Shown here in pieces: positions 17,840 to 26,390 of a stretch of DNA of 64,000 bases; position 1 is the first letter of the stretch, and each line of letters begins with the position of its first letter. A model generated the notes under the pieces. The model was not told where the DNA came from and did no database searches. It was given only the letters and a program-made list of their open reading frames with translations. Source of the DNA: Geomobilibacter sp964432205 (GTDB lineage Bacteria > Desulfobacterota > Desulfuromonadia > Geobacterales > DSM-12255); NCBI GenBank assembly GCA_964432205.1, contig CAYSMK010000003.1:62001-126000 (forward strand), read 5' to 3'. The position numbers and the translations under genes were made by a program.

Positions 17840-18785
17840 GATCATCCAGGCCATAGGCTCGCACCACCGGTTCCTGATCACGACCCACGAAGGCCCCGAT
17901 GGGGATGCGGTCGGTTCCAGTCTCGCCCTGGCCAGCTATCTGCGGCGCCTGGGCAAGGATGTGACGGTCTACTCCTGCGACCCGTTTCCGGAACTGTACC
18001 GTTTTCTGCCCGGCTTCGACAGTGCGGTTACCGTCTTGCCGGACAAGGCATTCGACGTCTGCTTCGTGCTTGATGTGGGGGAGTTCAAACGGGCCGGCCG
18101 CGAGATTGCTGAATCGAAGCGGCTGGGCAGTCTCGTCAATATCGACCACCACAAGGGATGCGATAACTTTGGCGCCATCAACCTGATCGACCCCCAGGCC
18201 TGCGCCACCGGGGCTCTCATTTACCGGATCATCAAGGTAGCCGGCGATACCATAGATTATGAGACCGCACTCTCCATCTATACGGCGGTCATCACCGATA
18301 CCGGCTCGTTCCGTTACTCCAATGCCAATCCCGAGGCCTTTGCCATTGCCGGTGAGATGATCGCCACCGGCATCAATGCGTGGTACATTTCGGAAAAACT
18401 CTATGAAAGCCAGCCGAGGCAGCGTCTCGAACTCCTGGCGCAGGCACTTTCCACGCTGACCATCTCTCCCTGCGGTGCCTATGCGTCGGTTACGGTGACC
18501 CTGGATATGTATGTCAGGACCGGTGGCTGTCCGGAACTGACCGACGGTTTCGTCAACTATCCCCGTTCCATCCAGGGGGTCGAAGTAGCGGTATTTTTCC
18601 GTGAGATTGAACCCGGCAGGTACAAGGTCGGTTTCAGGTCCAAAGGCAAGGTCGATGTCTCCGAACTGGCCGCCGCTTTCGGTGGTGGCGGACACCACAA
18701 TGCTGCCGGCTGTACGGTGACGGGGTCCTACGCCGACATCACCTCCCGGGTCTTTGACCACCTCTCCAGGGCACTCCAGCTCTAA
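17829..18785 (+). CDS. nrnA: DHH-family bifunctional oligoribonuclease/pAp phosphatase (NrnA-like)
   Basis: 318 aa from ATG 17829 (MLNEIIQAIGSHHRF), preferred over 17814 because GAGG is 9 bases upstream. NrnA-type DHH/DHHA1 phosphoesterases degrade nano-RNAs and dephosphorylate 3'-phosphoadenosine 5'-phosphate. Metal-binding motifs: THEGPDGDAVGS, VLDVGE, the DHH in NIDHHKG near residue 107, ITDTGSFRYSN, and the DHHA1 glycine motif AAFGGGGHHNAAG. The position between rbfA and truB is conserved in many bacteria. pAp is a by-product of sulfate assimilation via PAPS, but the placement here is a translation operon. Confidence 0.92.
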   Translation: MLNEIIQAIGSHHRFLITTHEGPDGDAVGSSLALASYLRRLGKDVTVYSCDPFPELYRFLPGFDSAVTVLPDKAFDVCFVLDVGEFKRAGREIAESKRLGSLVNIDHHKGCDNFGAINLIDPQACATGALIYRIIKVAGDTIDYETALSIYTAVITDTGSFRYSNANPEAFAIAGEMIATGINAWYISEKLYESQPRQRLELLAQALSTLTISPCGAYASVTVTLDMYVRTGGCPELTDGFVNYPRSIQGVEVAVFFREIEPGRYKVGFRSKGKVDVSELAAAFGGGGHHNAAGCTVTGSYADITSRVFDHLSRALQL

Positions 18786-19709
18786 ATGAATGGCTTCCTG
18801 ATCATCGACAAACCGGAAGGACTCACCTCCCATGGTGTGGTCCAGCGGGTACGACGTCTCTGCCGTCAGCCCAAGGCCGGGCACACCGGTACCCTTGACC
18901 CGTTTGCCACCGGCGTACTCCCGGTGGCTCTCGGTACGGCGACCAGGCTCATCCCGTACCTGGACGAGGGTGTCAAGGAATATCAAGCCGTTATGCGACT
19001 CGGTGAGGAGACCGATACCGGCGACCGCACCGGCATTGTCGTTCGCCACGGTGATTGGCAGGGAATAACCGCTGAGGCCGTGTCTGAGCTTGTCGGCCAG
19101 TTCACCGGCGTTATCCGCCAGGTGCCGCCAATGCACTCGGCACTGAAACGTGACGGGGTTCCCCTTTACCGTCTGGCCCGCAAAGGGGTCACGGTGGATC
19201 GGCCTGCCAGGGAGATTACGGTATATCACCTGTCCATCGACAGTATTGCGCTCCCGCAGGTCACCTTTACCGTCCGCTGTTCGCGCGGAACCTATGTCCG
19301 GACCCTTGCTGCGGACATGGGGGAGCGCCTCGGCTGTTTTGCCCATCTGGTTGAGCTGCGGCGGACCGCCAGCGGACCATTTGCCATCGACCGGGCCATT
19401 ACGCTGGAGATGCTTGAGCAGGCCGTCCTGGGCACCGGGACTGAGGTGCCGCTCATCACGCCCGGTACGGCGCTGGGGCATCTTCCCGAACTGGAACTCG
19501 CCGAACGGGGCATGCAATACGTCAGGCACGGCCGCACCCCGGAGACGGCCGACATTCTGAACGTTTCACGGCAGCCGCTCAGCCCCGGTGAAACGGTCCG
19601 TCTCTCCCACAACGGGGAACTGCTCGCTGTCGGACGCTGCGGAGACGAAGGCCAGAACCCCCTAACCCTGCAGCTATTGCGGGTTTTACCGACCTTTCCC
19701 TTTACATGA
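18786..19709 (+). CDS. truB: tRNA pseudouridine(55) synthase
   Basis: 307 aa. TruB makes pseudouridine 55 in the T loop of tRNAs. Motifs: FLIIDKPEGLTSHGVV, the catalytic Asp38 in GHTGTLDPFATGVLP, KEYQAVMRLGEETDTGD, PPMHSALKRDGVPLYRLAR and CSRGTYVRTLAADMG. The C-terminal PUA-like part is present. It starts immediately after the nrnA stop. Confidence 0.96.
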   Translation: MNGFLIIDKPEGLTSHGVVQRVRRLCRQPKAGHTGTLDPFATGVLPVALGTATRLIPYLDEGVKEYQAVMRLGEETDTGDRTGIVVRHGDWQGITAEAVSELVGQFTGVIRQVPPMHSALKRDGVPLYRLARKGVTVDRPAREITVYHLSIDSIALPQVTFTVRCSRGTYVRTLAADMGERLGCFAHLVELRRTASGPFAIDRAITLEMLEQAVLGTGTEVPLITPGTALGHLPELELAERGMQYVRHGRTPETADILNVSRQPLSPGETVRLSHNGELLAVGRCGDEGQNPLTLQLLRVLPTFPFT

Positions 19710-19797
19710 CCCGGTCAATGTGCTAATAACAAACGTTACGCCAAGTGGACGCTAACCATGCAACCATAATCAACTATACAGAAAGGGGGTGTACCAA

Positions 19798-20064
19798 GTG
19801 CTGGCTACAGACAAAAAGCAGGAGATCATCAAAACCTTCAAACTCCATGAGAGTGACACTGGTTCGCCGGAAGTCCAGATCGCGATTCTGACCGAAAGGA
19901 TCACGTATCTCACGGAGCACTTCAAGATTCACAAGAAGGACCACCACAGCCGGCGCGGCCTGTTGAAGATCGTCGGGCAGCGGCGCAGATTGCTGGACTA
20001 CGTCAAGAAGAAGGACGTAGAGCGGTACAAGGTAATCATCGAGAAGCTCGGTATCAGAAGGTAA
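19798..20064 (+). CDS. rpsO: 30S ribosomal protein S15
   Basis: 88 aa from GTG 19798 (MLATDKKQEIIKTF), with AAGGGGG about 9 bases upstream; this gives the family length, whereas an earlier GTG at 19789 adds three residues. S15 binds 16S rRNA early in 30S assembly. Signature: DTGSPEVQIAILTERI...HKKDHHSRRGLLKIVGQRRRLLDYV. It lies between truB and pnp as in most bacteria. Confidence 0.97.
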   Translation: MLATDKKQEIIKTFKLHESDTGSPEVQIAILTERITYLTEHFKIHKKDHHSRRGLLKIVGQRRRLLDYVKKKDVERYKVIIEKLGIRR

Positions 20065-20068
20065 AAAG

Positions 20069-20117
20069 AGGCAGTATACCTCTGACCGGATGGGGAGGTA
20101 TATTGCCTTTTCTTTTT
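20069..20117 (+). terminator. Factor-independent terminator after rpsO
   Basis: AGGCAGTATACCTC and GAGGTATATTGCCT form a 14-base stem with one mismatch and a 12-base loop, followed by TTTTCTTTTTT. It separates rpsO from pnp. Confidence 0.85.
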
Positions 20118-20300
20118 TCCTTGTGATGCATTACAACAACCGGTTGGGGGCGTGGATAAAGCGGCTAAACCAGGTACGAGGCTCGAGGTATGAGGCACGA
20201 GGGAAATTTCTCGCTCCTCGCTCCTTTGACCTCGCTCCTTTTTTTTGCTTCTTTCTCGACGGCCCCAACACCACAGAGACGGTGAGGAGACCGAAACGTT

Positions 20301-22397
20301 ATGTTTAACACCCAAACAGTAGAACTGGAATTCAGCGGCAGAAAGCTGTCCATAGAAACCGGCAAGATGGCCAAGCAGGCCAATGGCGCCGTTGTTGTGC
20401 GTTGCGGCGACACCACGGTGCTGGTAACCGCCGTGGCCAGCAAATCGGCAAAAGAAGGGCAGGATTTCTTTCCCCTGACCGTCAACTATCAGGAAAAGGC
20501 CTATGCCGGCGGCAAGATTCCCGGCGGCTTTTTCAAGCGGGAAGCGCGGCCGTCCGACAACGAGACCCTGACCTGCCGACTCATCGACCGACCGATCCGC
20601 CCCCTGTTCCCGGAAAACTTCCTCAATGATACCCAGATCATGGCAACCGTGGTCTCTGCCGATCGGGACAACGATCCCGGCATCCTGTCCATGATTGGCG
20701 CTTCCGCTGCCCTGCATGTCTCCGATATCCCGTTCTTCGGCCCGATAGCCGGGGTACAGGTCGGCCGGGTGAACGGCCAGTTCGTGGCCAACCCGACTGC
20801 CGATGAACTGGCAGTCAGCGACATCGACATCGTCGTTGCCGCCAGCAAGGATGCGATCTGCATGGTGGAGGGGGGCGCTGCCGAGGTCTCCGAGGATGTC
20901 ATGCTGGAGGCCGTTTTCTTCGGCCATGCAGCGGTGCAGCCGATCCTGGTCGCCCAGGAAGAACTGCGCGCCAAGGCCGGTGTGCCCAAGCGCGATGTGC
21001 CACCTGTCGAGATCGATGAAACACTGAAGGCGAGGGTCAAGGAACTGGCCTTCGCGCAGATGAAGGAAGCAGTACGGATCAAATCCAAAGGGGACCGCCA
21101 CAACCGGATCGACGCCATTGCTGCCGAGACCATCGCGGCCCTGAGCGGCGAGTTCGAGGGGCGCAACAAGGAGATCAAGGGATTCCTTGGCGACTTCGAA
21201 TACGAACTGGTGCGCGAGCATATCCTGAAGGACGGCGAGAGGATCGACGGCCGCGATACCCGGACCATCCGCCCGATCATCACCGAAGTGAGCCTGCTCC
21301 CCCGTGCCCACGGTTCGGCCCTCTTCACCAGGGGCGAAACCCAGGCCCTGGTTGCTGCCACCCTCGGTACCTCAATCGACGAGCAGCGGATCGATTCCCT
21401 GTACGGTGAATCCAAGAAACGGTTCATGCTGCACTACAACTTCCCGCCGTACTCGGTGGGTGAAACCAGCTTCCGCCTCGCCCCGGGCCGGCGCGAAATA
21501 GGCCACGGCGCCCTCGCCGAACGGGCACTGGTACGTGTTCTTCCGAAGCATGAAGATTTCCCCTACACGATCCGGGTTGTTTCCGACACCCTGGAGAGCA
21601 ACGGTTCCTCGTCCATGGCCACGGTCTGCGGCGGCTCCCTCTCCCTGATGGATGCCGGCGTACCGATCAAGGCCCCCGTAGCCGGCATTGCCATGGGTCT
21701 CATCAAGGAAGGGGCTGACGTGGCGATCCTGTCCGACATCCTCGGTGACGAGGACCACTTGGGCGACATGGACTTCAAGGTGGCCGGTACTGCCGAAGGT
21801 GTGACCGCCCTGCAGATGGACATCAAGATAACCGGTGTCACCCGGGAGATCATGCAGACCGCTCTGGGGCAGGCCCGCGAGGGACGGTTGCATATCCTTG
21901 GGAAAATGGCCGACTCCCTGACCGCACCCCGCAATGATCTGTCCGCCTATGCACCGCGCATCACCACCATCTGGATCAAATCCGACAAGATCCGCGACGT
22001 CATCGGTTCCGGCGGCAAGACGATCCGGAGCATCACCGAGGCGACCGGGGTCAGCATCGATATCGAGGACAGCGGCAAGATCAATATCGCCAGCCACGAC
22101 AAGGAAGCCTGCGACCGGGCCATCAAGATGATTCGCGACCTCACGGCCGAGGCCGAAGAGGGCAAGCTTTACATGGGTACGGTCAAGAAGATCATGGAAT
22201 TCGGCGCCTTCGTGGAGATCTTCCCCGGCACCGACGGTCTGGTTCATATCTCCGAACTGGACACTGCCAGGGTGAAAAATGTTACCGATGTGCTGAACGA
22301 AGGTGACAAGGTGCTGGTGAAGTGTATCGGTATCGACAAACAGGGAAAGATCAAGCTCTCTCGTAAGGAAGCCCTGGGCGCTACCCTTCCCGAATAA
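20301..22397 (+). CDS. pnp: Polyribonucleotide nucleotidyltransferase
   Basis: 698 aa. PNPase is the phosphorolytic 3'-5' exoribonuclease of mRNA decay. It has two RNase PH-like domains (GRKLSIETGKMAKQANGAVVVRCGDT; REIGHGALAERAL and SNGSSSMATVCGGSLSLMDAG in the second), a KH domain (IRDVIGSGGKTIRSI near residue 565) and an S1 domain (GTVKKIMEFGAFVEIFPGTDGLVHISEL). The 235-base gap upstream has only the terminator and a repetitive G/C-rich stretch at about 20170-20260. Confidence 0.97.
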   Translation: MFNTQTVELEFSGRKLSIETGKMAKQANGAVVVRCGDTTVLVTAVASKSAKEGQDFFPLTVNYQEKAYAGGKIPGGFFKREARPSDNETLTCRLIDRPIRPLFPENFLNDTQIMATVVSADRDNDPGILSMIGASAALHVSDIPFFGPIAGVQVGRVNGQFVANPTADELAVSDIDIVVAASKDAICMVEGGAAEVSEDVMLEAVFFGHAAVQPILVAQEELRAKAGVPKRDVPPVEIDETLKARVKELAFAQMKEAVRIKSKGDRHNRIDAIAAETIAALSGEFEGRNKEIKGFLGDFEYELVREHILKDGERIDGRDTRTIRPIITEVSLLPRAHGSALFTRGETQALVAATLGTSIDEQRIDSLYGESKKRFMLHYNFPPYSVGETSFRLAPGRREIGHGALAERALVRVLPKHEDFPYTIRVVSDTLESNGSSSMATVCGGSLSLMDAGVPIKAPVAGIAMGLIKEGADVAILSDILGDEDHLGDMDFKVAGTAEGVTALQMDIKITGVTREIMQTALGQAREGRLHILGKMADSLTAPRNDLSAYAPRITTIWIKSDKIRDVIGSGGKTIRSITEATGVSIDIEDSGKINIASHDKEACDRAIKMIRDLTAEAEEGKLYMGTVKKIMEFGAFVEIFPGTDGLVHISELDTARVKNVTDVLNEGDKVLVKCIGIDKQGKIKLSRKEALGATLPE

Positions 22398-22403
22398 CCT
22401 GAA

Positions 22404-22436
22404 TGCCGGCGGGCTCGCCTGCCGGTTTTTGTTTTA
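22404..22436 (+). terminator. Terminator after pnp
   Basis: GCCGGCGGG and CCTGCCGGT arms around CTCG, followed by TTTTTGTTTT. Confidence 0.8.
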
Positions 22437-22437
22437 T

Positions 22438-22467
22438 AAAGGGGCGGCCTACGGACCGCCCCTTTTC
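22438..22467. terminator. Second terminator-like hairpin after pnp
   Basis: AAAGGGGCGG pairs perfectly with CCGCCCCTTT around CCTACGGA; it is flanked by A and T runs, so it can work in either direction. Confidence 0.7.
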
Positions 22468-22514
22468 CTTGCGCAGGCAGTTGCGAATCGAACAAGGGCA
22501 GGTATATTTCTTTC

Positions 22515-23771
22515 ATGATCTCCAAAACAGTTCTCAATAACGGCATCCGGGTTATCAATCAGTACATCCCCCACGCCCATTCGGTATCCATCGGGATCTG
22601 GGTAGCGAGCGGTTCCAGGCACGAATCACCGTCCCAGAACGGCATCGCCCATGTCATCGAGCATCTTCTGTTCAAGGGGACCAAGACACGCTCGTCCCTG
22701 GACATTGCCCGGGAGATCGATTCGGTCGGCGGCGTCCTGAATGCCTTCACCGGCAGGGAGTTCGTCTGCTACTACACCAAGGTTCTGGAAGAGTACCTTC
22801 CGGGGGCAGTGGGGTTGCTGGCGGACATTTTTCTCAACTCGGTCTTTGACGAGGACGAGATCGACAAGGAGCGGAAGGTGATCCTTCAGGAGATCCGGAT
22901 GCTTGAGGATAATCCGGACGACTTCATCCACGACCTATTCCACCAGAACGTCTGGAAGGGGCATCCGCTGGGGATGCCGATCATCGGTACCGTTGAGACG
23001 GTTGAGGGGTTGACGCGCGATCACATCGTTGCCTATCAGCGCGAGACCTATCGGGCCGGCGACATCATCATTGCCTCGGCGGGAAAGATCACTCAGGAAC
23101 GGCTTCTGGAACTCCTGAACGGTGTCTTTGATGCCGTTCCCGCGGGCTGTGGTGCCGGCAACGGCACGCCTCCACCTTACGAGAAACGTCTGGAGCGCGT
23201 GCAACGTGAGCTGGAGCAGGTTCTGATCTGCCTTGGGACCAAGGCGCTGCCGCAAAACCATCCCAAGCGCTTCGAGGCGCTCATCCTCAACACGATCCTG
23301 GGCGGCAGCATGAGTTCCCGTCTCTTCCAGGAGGTGAGGGAAAAAGAGGGGCTCGCCTACTCCATTTACTCCTACCTCGCTTCCCATTCCGACGCCGGGA
23401 CTCTGGTCGTATCGTCCGGTACCTCGAAAGACAAGGTGACCCAGGTGCTGGACATCCTGTTGCGGGAGATGCGCCGGATCAAGCACGAGCCGGTCGGTGC
23501 GGACGAACTGGATGCCGCCCGGGCCCTGCTCAAGGGGAATATCCTCCTCTCCCTGGAAAGCAACGACAACGTGATGTCCAAGCTGGCCAAAAACGAGATT
23601 TATTTCGGCGCCTATCAGCCACTCGAAAATATCATCAACGGGCTCCAGCAGGTGACGGTCGGGAGCCTGATGGAGCTCTGTCAGGAGATCCTGGACGACC
23701 GCTACCTGACGCTCCAGCTGATGGGCGATCTGGAAGGTATTCCAACAGACCCCGCTGAGTTGACGCTCTAA
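22515..23771 (+). CDS. M16 family zinc peptidase (processing peptidase-like)
   Basis: 418 aa. The inverted zinc motif HVIEH (His46, Glu49, His50) plus the downstream Glu in a NAFTGREFVCYY/DEDEIDKERKVILQEI context place it in the M16 family, close to the bacterial homologues of mitochondrial processing peptidase. The inactive second half has SSRLFQEVREKEGLAYSIYS. No signal peptide is visible, so it is probably cytoplasmic. The dut start lies 4 bases after its stop, giving an operon with dut. Its substrate in bacteria is uncertain. Confidence 0.92.
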   Translation: MISKTVLNNGIRVINQYIPHAHSVSIGIWVASGSRHESPSQNGIAHVIEHLLFKGTKTRSSLDIAREIDSVGGVLNAFTGREFVCYYTKVLEEYLPGAVGLLADIFLNSVFDEDEIDKERKVILQEIRMLEDNPDDFIHDLFHQNVWKGHPLGMPIIGTVETVEGLTRDHIVAYQRETYRAGDIIIASAGKITQERLLELLNGVFDAVPAGCGAGNGTPPPYEKRLERVQRELEQVLICLGTKALPQNHPKRFEALILNTILGGSMSSRLFQEVREKEGLAYSIYSYLASHSDAGTLVVSSGTSKDKVTQVLDILLREMRRIKHEPVGADELDAARALLKGNILLSLESNDNVMSKLAKNEIYFGAYQPLENIINGLQQVTVGSLMELCQEILDDRYLTLQLMGDLEGIPTDPAELTL

Positions 23772-23775
23772 CGCC

Positions 23776-24225
23776 ATGCAGCACATTCCCGTTCGCATAA
23801 AACGGGTGCGCCCGACCGGCTCGCACCCTTTGCCCCGCTACATGACCGACTCGGCGGCCGGCATGGATCTCTGCGCCGACCTGACGGACGATATCCGTCT
23901 GGAGCCGGGGATGCGGTTTCTGGTCCCGACCGGCATCGCCATTGCCGTCCCCGAAGGGTTCGAGGCCCAGATCCGTCCCCGGAGCGGCCTGGCCATCAAG
24001 CATGGTGTCACGCTGGTGAACGCACCCGGCACCATTGACGCCGATTATCGGGGCGAGATCGGCGTGATCGTGATCAACCACGGCACCGAACCGTTCGTGA
24101 TCAGGAATGGCGAACGGATCGCCCAGATGATCGTGGCGCCCGTGGTGCGGGCCGAACTGGTGGAGGTCGCGGAACTGGATGATACCGGCCGTGGTGCGGG
24201 TGGGTTCGGCCATACGGGACGGTAA
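23776..24225 (+). CDS. dut: Deoxyuridine 5'-triphosphate nucleotidohydrolase
   Basis: 149 aa, trimeric dUTPase type. It hydrolyses dUTP to dUMP and diphosphate, keeping uracil out of DNA and feeding thymidylate synthesis. All five motifs are present: SAAGMDLCAD, PRSGLAIKHGV, GTIDADYRGEIGVI, NGERIAQMIV and the C-terminal RGAGGFGHTGR. It follows the M16 peptidase closely. Confidence 0.96.
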   Translation: MQHIPVRIKRVRPTGSHPLPRYMTDSAAGMDLCADLTDDIRLEPGMRFLVPTGIAIAVPEGFEAQIRPRSGLAIKHGVTLVNAPGTIDADYRGEIGVIVINHGTEPFVIRNGERIAQMIVAPVVRAELVEVAELDDTGRGAGGFGHTGR

Positions 24226-24231
24226 AACTAT

Positions 24232-24258
24232 GCTCGGGGCTCAGGGCTCGGGGCTCGG
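24232..24258 (+). repeat. Short tandem GGCTCGGG-like direct repeat
   Basis: The 69-base gap between dut and the next gene holds about three tandem copies of a GCTCGGG/GCTCAGG unit. It has no gene content and probably arose by slippage. Confidence 0.45.
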
Positions 24259-24293
24259 AACGGCGTTGATATGACTGGTGGGAGGGCAGGGGC

Positions 24294-25403
24294 GTGAAGG
24301 ATCCGAGAATCAGGCAGTGGGCGGAGGTGCTGGTCAACTACTCGACCCGGGTGAAGAAGGGGGATGTGGTCCTCATCAGCGCCTCGGGAGTGGAGGCGCT
24401 GCCCCTCGTAAGAGAGCTCTACATCCTCTGCCTCGAAAAAGGGGCCCGTTACGTCGAGTACGAATTCAGCTTCCCCGAGCTTTCCCGGCACTTCTTCAAC
24501 AGCGCCAGGAAGGAGCAGCTCAACTACTTCCCCGAGCATAAGCTGGATTTCATGAAGAAAGTGGATGTCTTCATCGCCATCTCGGCGGCAGACAACACCA
24601 TGACCCTGGCCCAGGCGGATCAGGCGGCCATGATCACCTACGCCAGGGTCACCCGGCCGATCAGTGACTGGCGCGTCAAGAACACCCGCTGGGTCATCAC
24701 CCGCTATCCGACCTTCGGGGCGGCCCAGGATGCCAAGATGAGCCTGGAGGAGTACGAGGACTATGTCTTCGCCGCCTGCTGCATCGACTGGCAGACCGAA
24801 TCGAAGAAGCAGGAAAAGCTGAAGCGCTATATGGACCGGACCGACCGGGTCCGGATCCGGGCGACGGACAGTGATCTTTCCTTCAGCATCAAGGGGCTGC
24901 CGGGCATCAAGTGCGACGGCCGCTTCAATATCCCCGACGGCGAGGTCTTCACGGCGCCGGTGCGGGAATCTGCGGAGGGGTACATCACCTACAACTGCCC
25001 GACCCTCTACCAGGGGAAGGAGTTCAACAACATCCGCCTGGAGTTCAGCAGGGGCAGGATCATCAGGGCCACGGCCCAGGGGATGGACGAGGCGCTGAAC
25101 AAGATCCTCGACACCGATGCCGGTGCCCGCTATGTCGGCGAGTTCGCCATCGGCGTCAATCCCGGTATCCGCAGCCCGATGCGCAACATCCTCTTTGACG
25201 AGAAGATCTTCGGCTCGATCCATTTTACCCCGGGCCAGTGCTACGACGAGTGCGACAACGGCAACAAGTCGGCTGTCCACTGGGACATGGTGAAGCTCCT
25301 GGAAGGTGACGGCGAGATCTGGTTCGACGACGTGCTGATTCAGAAGGACGGCCGCTTTGTCCCCAAGGATCTGCAGCCGCTCAACCCGGTTGCCGCGCCA
25401 TGA
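24294..25403 (+). CDS. M29-family aminopeptidase
   Basis: 369 aa from GTG 24294. The sequence follows the thermophilic metalloaminopeptidase (AmpS/PepS, M29) family: N-terminal domain with VNYSTRVKKGDVVLI, and the C-terminal metal-binding domain with GKEFNNIRLEFSRGRII, a YVGEFAIGVNPGI stretch and HWDMV. Metal ligands would be Glu/His residues in EFAIG and the HFTPGQCYDECDNGNKSAVHWD region. It probably releases N-terminal residues from peptides in the cytoplasm. Its last bases overlap the start of the next gene. Confidence 0.87.
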   Translation: MKDPRIRQWAEVLVNYSTRVKKGDVVLISASGVEALPLVRELYILCLEKGARYVEYEFSFPELSRHFFNSARKEQLNYFPEHKLDFMKKVDVFIAISAADNTMTLAQADQAAMITYARVTRPISDWRVKNTRWVITRYPTFGAAQDAKMSLEEYEDYVFAACCIDWQTESKKQEKLKRYMDRTDRVRIRATDSDLSFSIKGLPGIKCDGRFNIPDGEVFTAPVRESAEGYITYNCPTLYQGKEFNNIRLEFSRGRIIRATAQGMDEALNKILDTDAGARYVGEFAIGVNPGIRSPMRNILFDEKIFGSIHFTPGQCYDECDNGNKSAVHWDMVKLLEGDGEIWFDDVLIQKDGRFVPKDLQPLNPVAAP

Positions 25404-26011
25404 TGATCAGTATCCACCCCGAAGATCCCCAGCCACGCCTGATCTCCCAAGTGGTCGATATCCTAAGGGGCGACGGAGTGATCGCCTATCCGACCGATAC
25501 CACCTACGGCATCGGTTGCAGTATCTTCAGCAAAAAGGGGATCGAGAAGATCTATACGATCAAGCAGCGGGAGAAGAAGAAACCGTTTTCCTTCATCTGC
25601 GCGGATCTTTCCGAGGTAACCCGCTACGCCAAGGTGAGCAACTTCGCCTTCCGGATCATGAAGCGGTTGTTGCCCGGTCCGTATACCTTCGTGCTCGATG
25701 CTACGAGTATCGTCCCCAATCTGCTGGTAACCAAGCAGAAGACCGTTGGTATCCGGATTCCGGACAACCAGGTCTGCCTCGCCCTGGTGAAGGCGCTGGG
25801 AAACCCCATTGTCACCACGAGTGCCAACCGTTCGGGCGAAGAGCCGATCGGCGATCCCTATATCGTCGACAGCGAGATGGGGAGGCAACTCGACTGCATC
25901 CTCGACGGCGGCCTGCTGCCGCCCGACGTCAGCTCCGTGGTCAGCTTGATCGGCGATTATCCGGAGGTGCTGCGCCAGGGGATAGGTGACGTGAGCTGGG
26001 TGGAAGGGTAG
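25400..26011 (+). CDS. YrdC/YciO/Sua5-type L-threonylcarbamoyladenylate synthase family protein
   Basis: 203 aa. The fold signature GDGVIAYPTDTTYGIGC, KQREKKKPFSF, LPGPYTFVL, VGIRIPD and TTSANRSGE is complete. Family members make threonylcarbamoyl-AMP for t6A37 of tRNA, but the YciO branch has lower or uncertain activity, and the present sequence (ISQVVDILRGDGV, KKGIEKIYTIK) resembles YciO more than TsaC. Overlaps the aminopeptidase gene by 4 bases (ATGA). Confidence 0.88.
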   Translation: MMISIHPEDPQPRLISQVVDILRGDGVIAYPTDTTYGIGCSIFSKKGIEKIYTIKQREKKKPFSFICADLSEVTRYAKVSNFAFRIMKRLLPGPYTFVLDATSIVPNLLVTKQKTVGIRIPDNQVCLALVKALGNPIVTTSANRSGEEPIGDPYIVDSEMGRQLDCILDGGLLPPDVSSVVSLIGDYPEVLRQGIGDVSWVEG

Positions 26012-26016
26012 GTGGG

Positions 26017-26373
26017 ATGCGCAGCTCGACGGTAAAGCGCGGACTCAACTTCCTGATTGTCGCCGTGGCGCTGATCACTGTCGGCTCGTATTATCATGCC
26101 TGGGTTGCCCGTCTCTTGTTCCTGTCGCCCCATGCGGCGGCCCAATTCGTCTCGCTGGCCTTTTTCTGGGGAGGGATGTTCGGTGCGGTCGGTATACTGA
26201 TCACGATCTTCGGTTTCCTCCGCCCGGCGGGCAGAGAGCCGCGCAGCAGCCTGTTGCGACCCCTGCTGCTGTTCCTTGGCATGGTTGCTCTGTTCTTCTA
26301 CCTGTTTTACACAACCCTCCGCTCCGTGGATGAACCGCCACCCCTCAGGCCCGGGGAAACGATTCTGATCTGA
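26017..26373 (+). CDS. Small integral membrane protein of unknown function
   Basis: 118 aa with three hydrophobic segments at about residues 9-27, 42-65 and 86-103, separated by a Pro/Arg-rich loop (LRPAGREPRSSLLRPLL). No motif is recognised. It starts 5 bases after the YciO-like gene and lies 17 bases before the NERD-domain gene, so all three are probably co-transcribed. It could be a membrane partner of the NERD protein, but nothing shows this directly. Confidence 0.7.
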   Translation: MRSSTVKRGLNFLIVAVALITVGSYYHAWVARLLFLSPHAAAQFVSLAFFWGGMFGAVGILITIFGFLRPAGREPRSSLLRPLLLFLGMVALFFYLFYTTLRSVDEPPPLRPGETILI

Positions 26374-26390
26374 AGCACGACGCGACGCTC